64,000 bases of DNA, taken from NCBI RefSeq assembly GCF_000374305.1, contig NZ_KB894093.1:992001-1056000 (forward strand), read 5' to 3'. Positions within the stretch are counted from its first letter, which is position 1; the number at the start of each line of letters is the position of its first letter. A program made the translations under genes and the position numbers. The DNA comes from Actinomadura flavalba DSM 45200 (GTDB lineage: Bacteria > Actinomycetota > Actinomycetes > Streptosporangiales > Streptosporangiaceae). Shown piece after piece: positions 19,090 through 28,087 of the stretch. The notes beneath the pieces are model-generated. The model saw nothing but the letters and a program-made list of their open reading frames with translations. It was not told the DNA's origin and ran no database searches.

Positions 19090-19901
19090 GGGACGCGGGC
19101 GACGCCGCACCACATGGAGACGTCGCGTTCGTCGGGACGGTCCTCGGCGGGCTCGTCCGGACGCCAGTCGATGACGTTGACGATGCCGGGCGGCAGCAGC
19201 TCCAGGCCGTCGAAGAAGCGGGCGAACTCGGCGCGGTCGCGGGTCTGGAACGGGATGCCGCTGCGGACGTTGGCCTCGTGCGCCTCGGCGCGCCCGGCCG
19301 CGTCCAGGTGCTCGTCGGTGGCGTGCGTCATGACCAGGTGGCTGCCGGACGGCAGGATCTCGCGCAGCGTCGTGACGATGCCGTAGGGGTCCTGGTCGTT
19401 GGTCACGAAGTGCATCGTCGCCACGAGCATCAGCGCGATCGGCCGCGTCATGTCGAGGGTGCGCAGCAGGTCGGGGTGCTCGATGATCGAGCGCGGGTTC
19501 CGGACGTCGGCGTCGAGGTAGGCGGTGGCGCCCTCGGGGACGCTGGTCAGCAGCGCCCGCGCGTGCACGAGCACGATGGGGTCGTTGTCAACGTAGACGA
19601 TCCGGCTCTGCGGCGCGATGGCCTGCGCCACCTCGTGCACGTTCCCGGCGGACGGCAGCCCGGTGCCGATGTCGAGGAACTGCCGGACGCCAGCCTCGGC
19701 GGTCAGGTGGGTGACGGCCCGCCGCAGGAACTTGCGGTTCTCGACGGCGGCCAGCCGGACGGTCGAGAACCCGGTCGCGACCTGCTCGGCCGACTCGCGA
19801 TCCGCGCGGAAGTTGTCCTTGCCGCCCAGCCAGTAGTTGTACCGGCGCGCGGGATGGGCCTTCGTCGGGTCGATCCCTCTGGGGGCGTGCTCGTTCTCCA
19901 C
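19086..19901 (-). CDS. SAM-dependent methyltransferase (Methyltransf_19/DUF574 type)
   Basis: 271 residues. The family signature opens the protein: GIDPTKAHPARRYNYWLGGK (residues about 10-29), followed by DNFRADRE. The SAM-binding loop is QFLDIGTGLPS, with VYVDNDPIV as the acidic strand-2 partner. This actinobacterial family is abundant and its substrates are unknown. The GTG at 19901 is chosen because GAGG lies 6 bases ahead and the signature starts right after. It is divergent from the P450 (spacer 19902-20084) and convergent with the ABC pair. Confidence 0.9.
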   Translation of the reverse strand: MENEHAPRGIDPTKAHPARRYNYWLGGKDNFRADRESAEQVATGFSTVRLAAVENRKFLRRAVTHLTAEAGVRQFLDIGTGLPSAGNVHEVAQAIAPQSRIVYVDNDPIVLVHARALLTSVPEGATAYLDADVRNPRSIIEHPDLLRTLDMTRPIALMLVATMHFVTNDQDPYGIVTTLREILPSGSHLVMTHATDEHLDAAGRAEAHEANVRSGIPFQTRDRAEFARFFDGLELLPPGIVNVIDWRPDEPAEDRPDERDVSMWCGVARVP

Positions 19902-20084
19902 CGCAACCTCGGCTCTCGTTCGCGACCGTGGCCGCCGACCGTAAAGCCCATTCTGCACCGCCCCTACGGTCTGTGGCACATCAGCCCGGCATGTCACACA
20001 AATAACAAGAATCGGTGGCAGAGCACACATCCGACGCGTCATGATCGGGGTCGCGGCGACGACCACACTCTCCGGGAGGCGGGC

Positions 20085-21263
20085 ATGGCCCTGCGTTACA
20101 GCCCGTTCGATCACACGATCCAGAACGACCCCTATCCCACGTACCGGCGGCTCCGCGAGGAGGCCCCGGTCTACCGCAACGACGAGGACGACTTCTGGGC
20201 GCTCTCCCGGCACGCCGACGTGCTGGCCGCGCTGCGCGACCCGAGCCGCTACTCGTCCCGCAACGGGCTGCGGCTGGAGCCCGCGTTCTGGGGGCCGGAC
20301 GCCGAGAAGTTCTTCTCCTTCGTCGCGATGGACCCGCCCAAGCACACCCGGATGCGCGGCCTGGTCTCCCGCGCGTTCACCCAGCGCCGCGTCCAGGCCC
20401 TCGAACCGCGCATCCGCGAGATCGCGCTGGACTGCCTGCGTCCCGCGCTGGACGGCGGCGAGTTCGACCTGATGACCGACTTCGCCGGGCGCTTCCCCAC
20501 CGACGTGATCTCCGAGCTGGTCGGCGTCCCGGAGGCCGACCGCGCGCACGTCCGCGACCTCGGCATGGCGATCATGTACCACGACGACGAGGCCACCGAC
20601 CTGCCGCCCGAGGCCCTGGCCGCGATCGGCGCGCTCGTCGGCTACTACACCGAGCTGACGATCGAGCGCGCCAAGGTCCGCCGCGACGACCTGCTGTCCG
20701 GCCTGCTCGACGCCGCCGAGGGCGAGGACCGGCTGACGCCCGAGGAGATCGTCGGGGTGCTGATCCTGCTCGTCGGCGCCGGGATCGAGACGACGATGCT
20801 GCTGCTCGGCAACGCCTGGCACGCCGCGCACACCCACCCCGACCAGAAGGCCAAGGCCCTCGGCGGCGGGATCGACGCCTGGGTCGAGGAGGCGCTGCGC
20901 TACGACCCGCCGTCGCAGGCCATCGCCCGCACCACCGACGCCGACGTCGAGCTGCACGGCGTCACGATCCCCAAGGACGCCCGCGTCCTGCTGCTCACCG
21001 GCGCCGCCAACCGCGACCCCGGCGTCTTCACCGACCCCGACGCGTTCGACCTCGGCCGCGACACCTCGGCGTCGCTGGCGTTCGGCAACGGCCGCCACCA
21101 CTGCCTCGGCATGAACCTCGGCCGGCTGGAGGCGCGGATCGCGCTCGGTGAGCTGGCCGCGGTCATCGCGGACTACGAGATCGACGACGATCGCGCGACG
21201 CGCGTCCACTCCTCCAACGACCGCGGCTTCGCCTCCCTGCCGACCCGCGTGACGTTGCGTTAG
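20085..21263 (+). CDS. cytochrome P450
   Basis: 392 residues, a typical soluble bacterial class I P450. The I-helix oxygen-activation motif is GAGIETT (231-237), the K-helix ExxR is Glu269-Arg272 (EEALR) and the heme loop is FGNGRHHCLG with axial Cys340. The substrate-contact DPPKHTRMR segment at 83-91 is conserved. The ATG is preceded by GGGAGG at 5 bases. No ferredoxin or reductase gene is adjacent, so redox partners must come from elsewhere. The substrate is unknown, and the divergent methyltransferase may or may not belong with it. Confidence 0.94.
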   Translation: MALRYSPFDHTIQNDPYPTYRRLREEAPVYRNDEDDFWALSRHADVLAALRDPSRYSSRNGLRLEPAFWGPDAEKFFSFVAMDPPKHTRMRGLVSRAFTQRRVQALEPRIREIALDCLRPALDGGEFDLMTDFAGRFPTDVISELVGVPEADRAHVRDLGMAIMYHDDEATDLPPEALAAIGALVGYYTELTIERAKVRRDDLLSGLLDAAEGEDRLTPEEIVGVLILLVGAGIETTMLLLGNAWHAAHTHPDQKAKALGGGIDAWVEEALRYDPPSQAIARTTDADVELHGVTIPKDARVLLLTGAANRDPGVFTDPDAFDLGRDTSASLAFGNGRHHCLGMNLGRLEARIALGELAAVIADYEIDDDRATRVHSSNDRGFASLPTRVTLR

Positions 21264-21317
21264 CCCTGGTCGGACGGGGTGCGGGCCCGCGCCCCCGCAC
21301 CGCGCCGATCCTCCCTT

Positions 21318-21353
21318 GACTGTGGCCTCGTACTGCTGTGCGAGGTCACAGTC
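21318..21353. promoter_or_regulatory. 13-bp inverted repeat upstream of PucR regulator
   Basis: GACTGTGGCCTCG (21318-21330) and CGAGGTCACAGTC (21341-21353) pair with one mismatch across a 10-base loop. It lies 55 bases past the P450 stop and 93 before the PucR start. It could be the P450 terminator or an operator; no T-run follows. Further on, GGGTTAC and GGTTACTTGTGGGTAAT repeats near 21376-21419 are possible autoregulatory sites. Confidence 0.45.
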
Positions 21354-21445
21354 TTGCGCTGCCCGGACGTGACCTGGGTTACCGTGGCCCTCATCAGGAA
21401 AAGGTTACTTGTGGGTAATCTACTGGCCGGTACAGGGAGGCGATC

Positions 21446-22645
21446 GTGCGTGAGCCGTCCACCGAGGTCCCCTGGGGGACGATCCCCGCGGACCTGATCG
21501 AGCCGGTGCGTCCGCACGTCGAGGAGATCGCGCGCGAGATGGTCGAGTGGATTCAGCAGCGAATCCCCGAATACGCCCGCCCCATCGACAGCAACTACGG
21601 CCAGAAGATGTGGACGGCCGTGCTGCGCGCCGTCTCCGACTTCCTCACCGTCGTGTCCAGCCCCGGCGCGTCCTGGAAGCCGCTGCACGAGATCTACGCC
21701 GAGATCGGCGAGTACGAGGCCCGCAAGGGCCGCAGCCTGGAGAGCCTCCAGACCGCCATGCGGCTGTGCGGGCAGGTCGCCGCCCGCCGGTTCGCCAAGG
21801 AGACGCGGCGGCTCGGATGGCCGCCCGAGATGCTCGGCCAGCTCACCGAATCCCTGTTCGCCTACCTGGACGCCATCTCCGAGGCCGCCGCCGAAGGCTA
21901 CGCGGGCGCCCGCGAACGCCCCGAGGACCAGCGCGTCCGGCTGCGCGCGCGGCTGCACGGCATGCTGACCGGCGAGGGACTGGTCGACCGCGTCGCGATC
22001 ACCAACCTGGCACGGTCCGCCGGATGGACGACCCCCGCCACCATCGCCGTCGTCGCCGTCCACCGCGCGCCCGACGCCACGCCCCCGATGCTGCCGCCGC
22101 ACGTCCTCACCGACTGGACGAGCCCGGCGCCCTCGCTCGTCGTCCCCGACCCGGACGGCCCCGGCGGCGGGCGCCTCCTGGCGGGCCTGCGCGGCTTCAC
22201 CGCCGCCGTCGGGCCCACCGTCGACCTGTCGCGCGGCTCGGTGTCGCTGCACTGGGCGCGGCGCGCGCTGGAGCTGGCCGACGCCGGGCGGCTGCCCACG
22301 GCGGACGGCGTCGTCCGCGCCGTGGACCACCTGCCGACCCTGGTGGCGTCCGCCGGGCTCGACCTGCTGGAGGCCGCGCTGCCGCAGCGCCTCGCGCCGC
22401 TGATGGAGCTGACGCCGAGCCGCCGCGAACGGATGATCCCCACGCTGCTCGCCTACCTGGAGACCGGCCGCAACGCCGCGGCGGCGGCGCAGCGCCTCCA
22501 GGTGCACAAGCAGACCGTCCGCTACCGGCTGGCGCACCTGGAGGAGATCCTCACCCAGGACCTGTCCAACCCGGACCGCTACCTGGAGCTGATGCTCCTC
22601 CTGCACACCTGGCGCCACCTGCTCCAGGACGCCGACGACGCCTAA
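21446..22645 (+). CDS. PucR-family transcriptional regulator
   Basis: 399 residues. The N-terminal 170 form a helical sensing region (RsbRD-N-like: MVEWIQQRIPEYARPI...YEARKGRSLESLQTAMR). The middle part is GGDEF-like without catalytic residues. The C-terminal PucR helix-turn-helix is clear: LLAYLETGRNAAAAAQRLQV (about residues 333-352), then HKQTVRYRLAHLEEI. Such regulators often control nearby or metabolic genes after binding small ligands. The GTG has a GGGAGG 5 bases ahead. The stop overlaps the converging 87-residue gene by four bases. Confidence 0.9.
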   Translation: MREPSTEVPWGTIPADLIEPVRPHVEEIAREMVEWIQQRIPEYARPIDSNYGQKMWTAVLRAVSDFLTVVSSPGASWKPLHEIYAEIGEYEARKGRSLESLQTAMRLCGQVAARRFAKETRRLGWPPEMLGQLTESLFAYLDAISEAAAEGYAGARERPEDQRVRLRARLHGMLTGEGLVDRVAITNLARSAGWTTPATIAVVAVHRAPDATPPMLPPHVLTDWTSPAPSLVVPDPDGPGGGRLLAGLRGFTAAVGPTVDLSRGSVSLHWARRALELADAGRLPTADGVVRAVDHLPTLVASAGLDLLEAALPQRLAPLMELTPSRRERMIPTLLAYLETGRNAAAAAQRLQVHKQTVRYRLAHLEEILTQDLSNPDRYLELMLLLHTWRHLLQDADDA

Positions 22646-22905
22646 CGCTCGTGCTTGCCCTCGTCCTCGCGGGCGTAGGCGAGCAGCAGGACGGACCGGG
22701 CCGCGTCGGTCCAGCGGTCGATCGCCGCCCGCGACAGGGTGCCGCCCGAGGGCGGCAGCCACGACACGAGCCCGGTGATCGCCGGGTCGAGGTGGTGGGT
22801 GGCGGTCTGCCGGACCGCGACGCCCGGCTCGTCCATGCCCCCGGCGAACCGGCCCGCCATCCTGCCCGGGGCCGCCGACATCTCATGGGCCGCGTTGTTC
22901 GACAT
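22642..22905 (-). CDS. hypothetical protein, 87 residues
   Basis: I do not recognise this protein. From the ATG at 22905 it reads MSNNAAHEMSAAPGRMAG and then a helical segment, DRWTDAARSVLLLAYARED. It has no signal peptide or membrane segment. Methionines at residues 9 and 16 are alternative starts. Third-position GC bias favours this strand, and its stop abuts the PucR stop in a tail-to-tail overlap. The ribosome-binding site is weak, so existence is likely but not certain. Confidence 0.55.
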   Translation of the reverse strand: MSNNAAHEMSAAPGRMAGRFAGGMDEPGVAVRQTATHHLDPAITGLVSWLPPSGGTLSRAAIDRWTDAARSVLLLAYAREDEGKHER

Positions 22906-23061
22906 GCCCGGCACGCTAACGAGCCCGCGTCCGGCGCGCCCGGCTCGCACCGACCCTTTGCCACCACCCGACCCAAAGAATTCCCGCAGGACGAGTACCA
23001 CCAAAACCGTCGCGGTGGGGCGGTGGGGTGGATATCGTGCTTCGCGGTCTAGGGGGGTCGT

Positions 23062-24279
23062 GTGCGGCGGGTCATCGCGCTGGTGTTGGTCGGGGTGCTC
23101 GCCGTCGGCGGGTGCAAGGCTTCGGGGAATCCGTCGTCGCCGGGCGGGGGCGACCCGAAGAAGGCCGCGCCCGCCGTGACGATCGCGCCCGCGAACGGCG
23201 CCGCGTCGGCCCGTCCCGACCGGGGCGTCACGGTGCGGGCGGAGCGGGCCGAACTGACGAACGTCGCCGTCACGCTCGGCGGCAGGCCGGTGCCCGGCGC
23301 GCTGTCGGCCGACAAGCGGACCTGGCGCACCACCTGGACCCTCCAGCCCGGCCGCCGGTACAACGTCACCGCCACCGCCGGCGGCGTGACGGCCACCAGC
23401 GCCTTCCGCACCTCGCGCGCCCTCGCCGCCACGAAGATCGTGAACATGGTGCCGCAGCCCGGCGAGACCGTCGGCGTCGGGATGCCGGTGTTCGTCCAGT
23501 TCAACAAGGAGGTCCCCACCGGGGCGCGGGCCGCGATCGAACGCGGCCTGGAGGTGCGCTCGGAGAAGCCGACCGAGGGCGCCTGGCGCTGGCTGTCGGC
23601 GGGTGAGTCGTTCAACGGCCTGCCGTCGGTGGTGTTCCGGCCGCGCAAGCCGTGGAAGCCGAACCAGAAGGTCACCGTCACCGCGCACTACGGCGGCGTC
23701 CGCATCGGCGACGCCGTCTTCGGCGAGAAGGACGCCACCCGCGCCTTCCGCGTCGGCGACGCCCACACCGTCACGATCAGCTCCACCAAGCACCGCGCCG
23801 TCGCCAAGGAGAACGGCCGCGTCGTGAAGACCTGGCCGGTCAGCCTCGGCTCCGGCGGCGACGTGTGGGCCGACGGCGTCGACCACCAGCTCACCACCAG
23901 CGGCGTCCACCTGACGATGAACAAGGTCCGCGTGGAACGGATGCGGCCGCCCGGCAAGAAGAAGGGCGACCCCGGCTGGTACGACGAGATGATCCCCTGG
24001 GCGTACCGGATCTCCAACAGCGGCGAGTACATCCACCAGAACATGTCCGGCCCGGCGTGCATGGGCCGCCGCAACTGCTCGCACGGCTGCGTCCGCTCGC
24101 CCGAGAGCGCCGCCAAGTGGTTCTTCCACTGGGCCCACCCCGGCGACTTCGTGACGATCACCGGCACCGCCCGCAAGCTGGACTGGACGAACGGCTGGGG
24201 CTACTGGCAGCTCCCGTTCGACCGCTGGACGTCCGGCGGCGCGCTCGGCAAGCCCGTCACCTCCGCGCCCTTGTCCTGA
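23062..24279 (+). CDS. lipoprotein L,D-transpeptidase (Ig-like + YkuD)
   Basis: 405 residues. A lipoprotein signal precedes a lipobox LAVGGC with Cys18. Two Ig-like domains follow (about 45-120 and 125-225), and then the YkuD catalytic domain. The active-site signature is IHQNM followed by CSHGCVRS, with the nucleophile near Cys343. Enzymes of this layout make 3-3 cross-links between meso-diaminopimelic acid residues in actinobacterial peptidoglycan and resist most penicillins. The protein acts outside the membrane. The GTG start gives a complete signal peptide. It stands alone. Confidence 0.94.
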   Translation: MRRVIALVLVGVLAVGGCKASGNPSSPGGGDPKKAAPAVTIAPANGAASARPDRGVTVRAERAELTNVAVTLGGRPVPGALSADKRTWRTTWTLQPGRRYNVTATAGGVTATSAFRTSRALAATKIVNMVPQPGETVGVGMPVFVQFNKEVPTGARAAIERGLEVRSEKPTEGAWRWLSAGESFNGLPSVVFRPRKPWKPNQKVTVTAHYGGVRIGDAVFGEKDATRAFRVGDAHTVTISSTKHRAVAKENGRVVKTWPVSLGSGGDVWADGVDHQLTTSGVHLTMNKVRVERMRPPGKKKGDPGWYDEMIPWAYRISNSGEYIHQNMSGPACMGRRNCSHGCVRSPESAAKWFFHWAHPGDFVTITGTARKLDWTNGWGYWQLPFDRWTSGGALGKPVTSAPLS

Positions 24280-24291
24280 TCTGCTGCTCTT

Positions 24292-24305
24292 TTGCCGTAC
24301 GGCAA
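24292..24305. promoter_or_regulatory. 14-bp palindrome before mreB-like gene
   Basis: TTGCCGTACGGCAA is a perfect palindrome 12 bases past the L,D-transpeptidase stop and 131 bases before the actin-like gene. Without a loop it is more like a protein-binding site than a terminator. The regulator is unknown. Confidence 0.4.
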
Positions 24306-24436
24306 CCTCGATGGGGTCTTAGCGGCCCCGCCCGGCGGCGAAGACATCTACCGAGACCACCGCCAACACGCCATCTCACCCCGGCTCGGATGATCGAGGC
24401 GTGCGCGCGGAAAACGGACGTCCCTCGGAGGTGGCG

Positions 24437-25507
24437 ATGAACGTGCGGGAGTTCCCCGGGCGCGGAACGGCGCTGGACATCGGCAGCCACACCCTCCGGA
24501 TGCACGTCGCCGGACGCGGCATCGTCGCCAGCGAACCGACGGCGCTCGCCCGCTGCCGCCGCACCGGCCGCACCCTCGCGATCGGCGCGCCCGCGCTGGA
24601 GATGGCCGGGACGCGCGGCGACGTCGAACTCGTCCGTCCCGTCCGCGCCGGGGTGCCGAGCGACAGCGACGACGTCGAGACGCTCGTCCGGCGGCTGCTG
24701 CGCGCCCACCACCGCGCCCACTACCTCGCGCGCCCCCACATGGCCGTCACCGCGCCCAGCGTGCAGACGCCGCTCCAGCGCCGCACCATCGAGGAGGTCG
24801 CCTTCCGCACCGGCGCCCGGAAGGTCACCGTCGTTCCCAAACCGCTCGCCGCCGCGATCGGCGCCGGGCTCGATTTCGACACCGACATCGTCGTCGTGGC
24901 CGACATCGGCGCCCACGTCACCGACGTCGGGATCGTGGCGTTCGGCGGGCTGGTCAGCTCGGTGACGGCCCCCGTCGGCGGCGCGGCCTTCGACCACGCC
25001 ATCGCCTCCTGGCTGCGCGACGAACGCGGCCTGCTCATCGGTGACCTCGTCGCCGAGACCGCCAAGCTGGCCGCCGCCGAGCTGGAACCGCGCGGCCGGC
25101 GCCGCCGCCGCCAGGCGCTCGTGCACGGCAAGGACGTCCGCACCGGGCTGCCGCGCGGCGAGGTCGTCACCACACCGGAACTGGAACGCGCCATCCAGGC
25201 GCCCCTCCAGGCGATCATCGACGTCGTGCAGCGGGGCCTGGCCGAATGCCCGCCCGACATGGCGGGCGACCTGGTCACCAGCGGCCTCACCCTCACCGGC
25301 GCGGGCGCCCGGCTGCCCGGCCTCGACCGGCGGCTGCGCCGCGAGACCGGGGTGCAGTGCAACGTCGCCGGCAACGCGCCCGACGCCGCCGTCGAGGGCG
25401 CGGCGGCGCTGCTCGCGCTGCCCCGCTCGTCCGTCCCGCACGAGAGCGGCGCCCGCGAATGGGGGCTGCTGTCGATGCCCCGCCAGCTCTGGCCCGCCCG
25501 ATCCTGA
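24437..25507 (+). CDS. MreB/Mbl-like bacterial actin
   Basis: 356 residues of the actin-like ATPase fold. The phosphate-1 loop is ALDIGSHTLRMHVAGRGIV (12-30), matching MreB's D-x-G-T-x-N/H-T. VVPKPLAAAIGAG is the connect region, ADIGAHVTDVGIVAFGG (155-171) is phosphate-2, and LTGAGARLPGLDRRL is the adenosine motif. The spacing and the loss of several MreB residues suggest a divergent paralog like the short actins of streptomycete spore-wall synthesis rather than the main MreB. A basic run (RGRRRRR) near 216 is unusual. No mreC or mreD neighbours it. GGAGG precedes the ATG; an earlier ATG lacks one. Confidence 0.82.
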   Translation: MNVREFPGRGTALDIGSHTLRMHVAGRGIVASEPTALARCRRTGRTLAIGAPALEMAGTRGDVELVRPVRAGVPSDSDDVETLVRRLLRAHHRAHYLARPHMAVTAPSVQTPLQRRTIEEVAFRTGARKVTVVPKPLAAAIGAGLDFDTDIVVVADIGAHVTDVGIVAFGGLVSSVTAPVGGAAFDHAIASWLRDERGLLIGDLVAETAKLAAAELEPRGRRRRRQALVHGKDVRTGLPRGEVVTTPELERAIQAPLQAIIDVVQRGLAECPPDMAGDLVTSGLTLTGAGARLPGLDRRLRRETGVQCNVAGNAPDAAVEGAAALLALPRSSVPHESGAREWGLLSMPRQLWPARS

Positions 25508-25518
25508 GAAGGAGTCCG

Positions 25519-26019
25519 ATGAGCGACCTCATCGCCGTCGCCTATCCCGACCTCGCCACCGCCGAACAGGCCCGCGACAAGCTCGCGGACCTCCAGCGCC
25601 GCCACCTGATCAAACTGGAGGACCTCGTCGTCGTCGAACGGCGGCAGGACGGGAACATCAAGCTGCACCAGTCGACCAAGCTCGTCGCGGGCGGCGCGCT
25701 CGGCGGCGCCGCGTGGGGCGGCCTGATCGGGCTGATCTTCCTCAACCCGCTGCTCGGCATGGCGATCGGCGGCGCCACCGGCGCGGCCGTCGGCGCCGCC
25801 ACCGACCTCGGCGTCAACGACGACTTCATGCGCGACCTCGGCCAGGGCCTCAGCCCGGGCGCGTCGGCGGTGTTCGTCCTCGTCGACTCGTTCACGCCCG
25901 ACAAGGTCGTGCCCGAGCTGGCCCCGCTCGGCGGGCAGCTCATCAGCACGTCACTGTCGGACTCGGCCGAGGAACGGCTGCGCGAGGCCGTCGCGGCGGC
26001 GCGGCGCGAGCCGTCCTAG
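25519..26019 (+). CDS. DUF1269 membrane-associated protein
   Basis: 166 residues. The start IAVAYPDLATAEQARDKLAD (residues 5-24) and the LVVVERRQDGNIKLHQ strand are typical of DUF1269. A glycine-rich hydrophobic region follows (GGALGGAAWGGLIGLIFLNP, about 58-77, then a second to 100), likely a membrane hairpin, and then a conserved C-terminal domain. The function is unknown. It follows the actin gene by 11 bases with a perfect GAAGGAG site, so the two are probably one transcript. Confidence 0.88.
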   Translation: MSDLIAVAYPDLATAEQARDKLADLQRRHLIKLEDLVVVERRQDGNIKLHQSTKLVAGGALGGAAWGGLIGLIFLNPLLGMAIGGATGAAVGAATDLGVNDDFMRDLGQGLSPGASAVFVLVDSFTPDKVVPELAPLGGQLISTSLSDSAEERLREAVAAARREPS

Positions 26020-26168
26020 CCGTCGCGTTCCGCGACCCGTTCGTGCAGCTTCGTGCGGATCTCGTCGGGCGTGTAGGCACGGCGTTTCCGCTCGGACCGG
26101 GCGATCACCGCGCCGGTAGCCGCGACACCGACGAATCCGGCGATACCCAGGGCTTTCCACCATCGCAT
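26016..26168 (-). CDS. small single-pass membrane protein
   Basis: 50 residues: MRWWKALGIAGFVGVAATGAV begins with a Trp-rich cap and one membrane helix (about 4-23), followed by a basic, charged tail (RSERKRRAYTPDEIRTKLHE). I do not recognise a family. The stop overlaps that of the DUF1269 gene head-on. It is divergent from the next gene with only 18 bases between starts. The composition fits a real gene, but it is short. Confidence 0.55.
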   Translation of the reverse strand: MRWWKALGIAGFVGVAATGAVIARSERKRRAYTPDEIRTKLHERVAERDG

Positions 26169-26186
26169 GTCGCTACGGTAACGGGT

Positions 26187-26816
26187 ATGCCCGCCACAAG
26201 CGTGACTCTGGACGAGGCCGTCGAGCTGACCCGCACCGGCGACCTCTGGCTCTTCCGCGGCCGCACCCGCGCCGACCGCGCCATCCAGACGCTCACCAAC
26301 AGCCCCGTCAACCACGTCGGCATGGCCATCGTCCCCGACGACCTGCCGCCGCTGATGTGGCACGCCGAACTCGGCCGCTCACTGCGCGACGCCTGGACCG
26401 GCGGCCACCACCGCGGCGCCCAGTTGCACGACCTGCGCGACGCCGTCCGCACCTGGTGCGACCGCTACGACCAGCGCGCCTGGCTGCGCCAGCTCGAACC
26501 GCCCGCCGACCGCGCCATGGAGGACGCCGCGCTGCGCACCGTCGCCCGGCTGGACGGCACGCCGTTCCCCACCTCGACCCGGCTGCTGTCGCGCTGGCTG
26601 CGCGCCCGCGTCCCGATCCGCCGCCCCGAGGAACGCGACCCGAACCTGGAGACGGCGTTCTGCGCGGAGATCGTCGCCTCCACCTACCAGGACATGGGCC
26701 TGCTGCCCCGCGACCGCCGCCCCGACTGGTTCGACCCGGGCCGCTTCTGGAGCGGCGACGACCTCGACCTGCGCGACGGCGCCGCCCTCGGCGGCGAGAT
26801 CCCCGTCGTCGGCTGA
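26187..26816 (+). CDS. permuted papain-like (YiiX/NlpC-P60 superfamily) protein
   Basis: 209 residues. The order of motifs suits a circularly permuted papain fold: a histidine early (SPVNHVGMAIV, His43) and a cysteine late (ETAFCAEIVASTY, Cys159). This is the reverse of classical NlpC/P60. Related YiiX, YaeF and LRAT-like proteins act on amide, ester or lipid substrates. No signal peptide is present, so the site is cytosolic or peripheral to the membrane. The ATG has only a weak upstream GGTAACGGG. It converges on the GT-C gene with a 2-base gap. Confidence 0.75.
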   Translation: MPATSVTLDEAVELTRTGDLWLFRGRTRADRAIQTLTNSPVNHVGMAIVPDDLPPLMWHAELGRSLRDAWTGGHHRGAQLHDLRDAVRTWCDRYDQRAWLRQLEPPADRAMEDAALRTVARLDGTPFPTSTRLLSRWLRARVPIRRPEERDPNLETAFCAEIVASTYQDMGLLPRDRRPDWFDPGRFWSGDDLDLRDGAALGGEIPVVG

Positions 26817-26818
26817 GG

Positions 26819-28087
26819 TCACCACTCCGACAGCACGAACCCCTGGATCGCCAGCGCGGTGACCGCCTGCGCCGCCAGGAGCAGCCGGGCCGGGGGCCGG
26901 TGCAGCACCGCGAGCGGGACCATCCAGAGCGCGAAGGGCAGCCAGATGCGCTCGACCTCGCCCCGGGTGACGCCCGACAGGTCGAGGGCGAGGGTGCCGA
27001 CGAGCGCGGCGGCGGCGAGCCAGACCAGCGGGCTGCGGCGGTGCCGCCGGGTCTCGGGGAGGGCCATGGCCGTCGCCGGGCCGGTGAGCAGCGCCAGGAC
27101 GGCGACGTTCGCCACGGCGAAGTAGGCGTAGGTGCGCTGCGCGGAGCCCCGGCTGATCAGGTACGTCTCGTGGGTGGCCGCCACCCCGTCGAACCACCAG
27201 AAACCGGCGGCGGTGAAGGCCGCCGGGACGACCACCAGGCCGCACACCAGCGCCGCCCACACCGGCCAGGCCGGACGGCGGACGATCAGGACGACCAGCG
27301 GCACGGCGAACAGCGGCAGCAGCCCGTAGCTCAGATACGGCAGCGAGCCCAGCAGCAGCCCCGACGCCACGGCCCACGGCCACGCCGCGCGGCTCCGCGT
27401 CGCGAGGGCGAGGAACGCCGTGCCCCAGGCGCCGACGCCGAGGAAGAACGCGTCCATCGACGTCGCGACCCAGACCGCCAGCGGTGCCAGGACCAGGAAC
27501 GGCAGCGCCCGGCGGGCCACGGACTCGTCCGTCAGGACCCGGAGCGTCAGCGCCACCGCCGGGACGGCCGACGCCCCGGCGCCGATCACCAGGGCCGCCG
27601 ACCAGCCGGTGCCGTGCAGGCCGACCGCGTCCAGCGCCCACACGACGAGCGTCGGCAGCGGCGGATGCCCGCGCACGTGGGTCGTGTAGGCGTAGAGGCG
27701 GTCGGCGAAGGTGCGGACCCACAGGCCCGGGTCGGCGTCGACGGCGCCGATCGCGGCCGGGTACTCGGTGGGCGCCTCCAGCGGGCGGGTCAGCGAGCCG
27801 GGCCCGTCCGCGACGGCGAGCACGACGGCCCAGCCCGCCGCGAGCGCCCAGCTCGCGGGGAGCAGCCACCGCCACGGCAGCCGCGCGGCCAGCGGCGGCA
27901 GCGCCGCGACGGCGACGGCCGCGCCCGCCACCGCCGGGACGATCCACGCCGACGGGAGCTGCGGATGGGCGTGCAGCGGCGGCAGCGCGTCCTCGGTCTC
28001 GATTCCCGCGCGCCGCAGCACGTCCCCGACGACGAAGGCGCCCGCGACGAGCAGCGCCCACAGCGCGAGCGGAACCCAGCGCCTCAC
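26819..28087 (-). CDS. polytopic GT-C-like membrane glycosyltransferase
   Basis: 422 residues with about ten hydrophobic helices. The first loop after helix 3 contains charged and aromatic stretches (GLWVRTFADRLYAYTTHVRG, then HPPLPTLV). The HVRGHPP pattern resembles the extracytoplasmic catalytic loop of lipid-linked GT-C glycosyltransferases. These use polyprenyl-phosphate sugars and add them outside the membrane. No clear DxD is visible, so the call rests on topology and loop. The GTG at 28087 overlaps the upstream stop. It is the last gene of a seven-gene operon. Confidence 0.68.
   Translation of the reverse strand: MRRWVPLALWALLVAGAFVVGDVLRRAGIETEDALPPLHAHPQLPSAWIVPAVAGAAVAVAALPPLAARLPWRWLLPASWALAAGWAVVLAVADGPGSLTRPLEAPTEYPAAIGAVDADPGLWVRTFADRLYAYTTHVRGHPPLPTLVVWALDAVGLHGTGWSAALVIGAGASAVPAVALTLRVLTDESVARRALPFLVLAPLAVWVATSMDAFFLGVGAWGTAFLALATRSRAAWPWAVASGLLLGSLPYLSYGLLPLFAVPLVVLIVRRPAWPVWAALVCGLVVVPAAFTAAGFWWFDGVAATHETYLISRGSAQRTYAYFAVANVAVLALLTGPATAMALPETRRHRRSPLVWLAAAALVGTLALDLSGVTRGEVERIWLPFALWMVPLAVLHRPPARLLLAAQAVTALAIQGFVLSEW

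Noticed and set aside
17085..20084. Very long plus-strand open frame leading into the P450
   Set aside because: It runs through the ABC genes out of frame and antisense to the methyltransferase; it is open only because of GC bias. The P450 starts at 20085 with its own ribosome-binding site.
19086..22645. Methyltransferase, P450 and PucR as a biosynthetic cluster
   Set aside because: No core synthase, carrier or export gene accompanies them and the strands diverge; no cluster call is justified.
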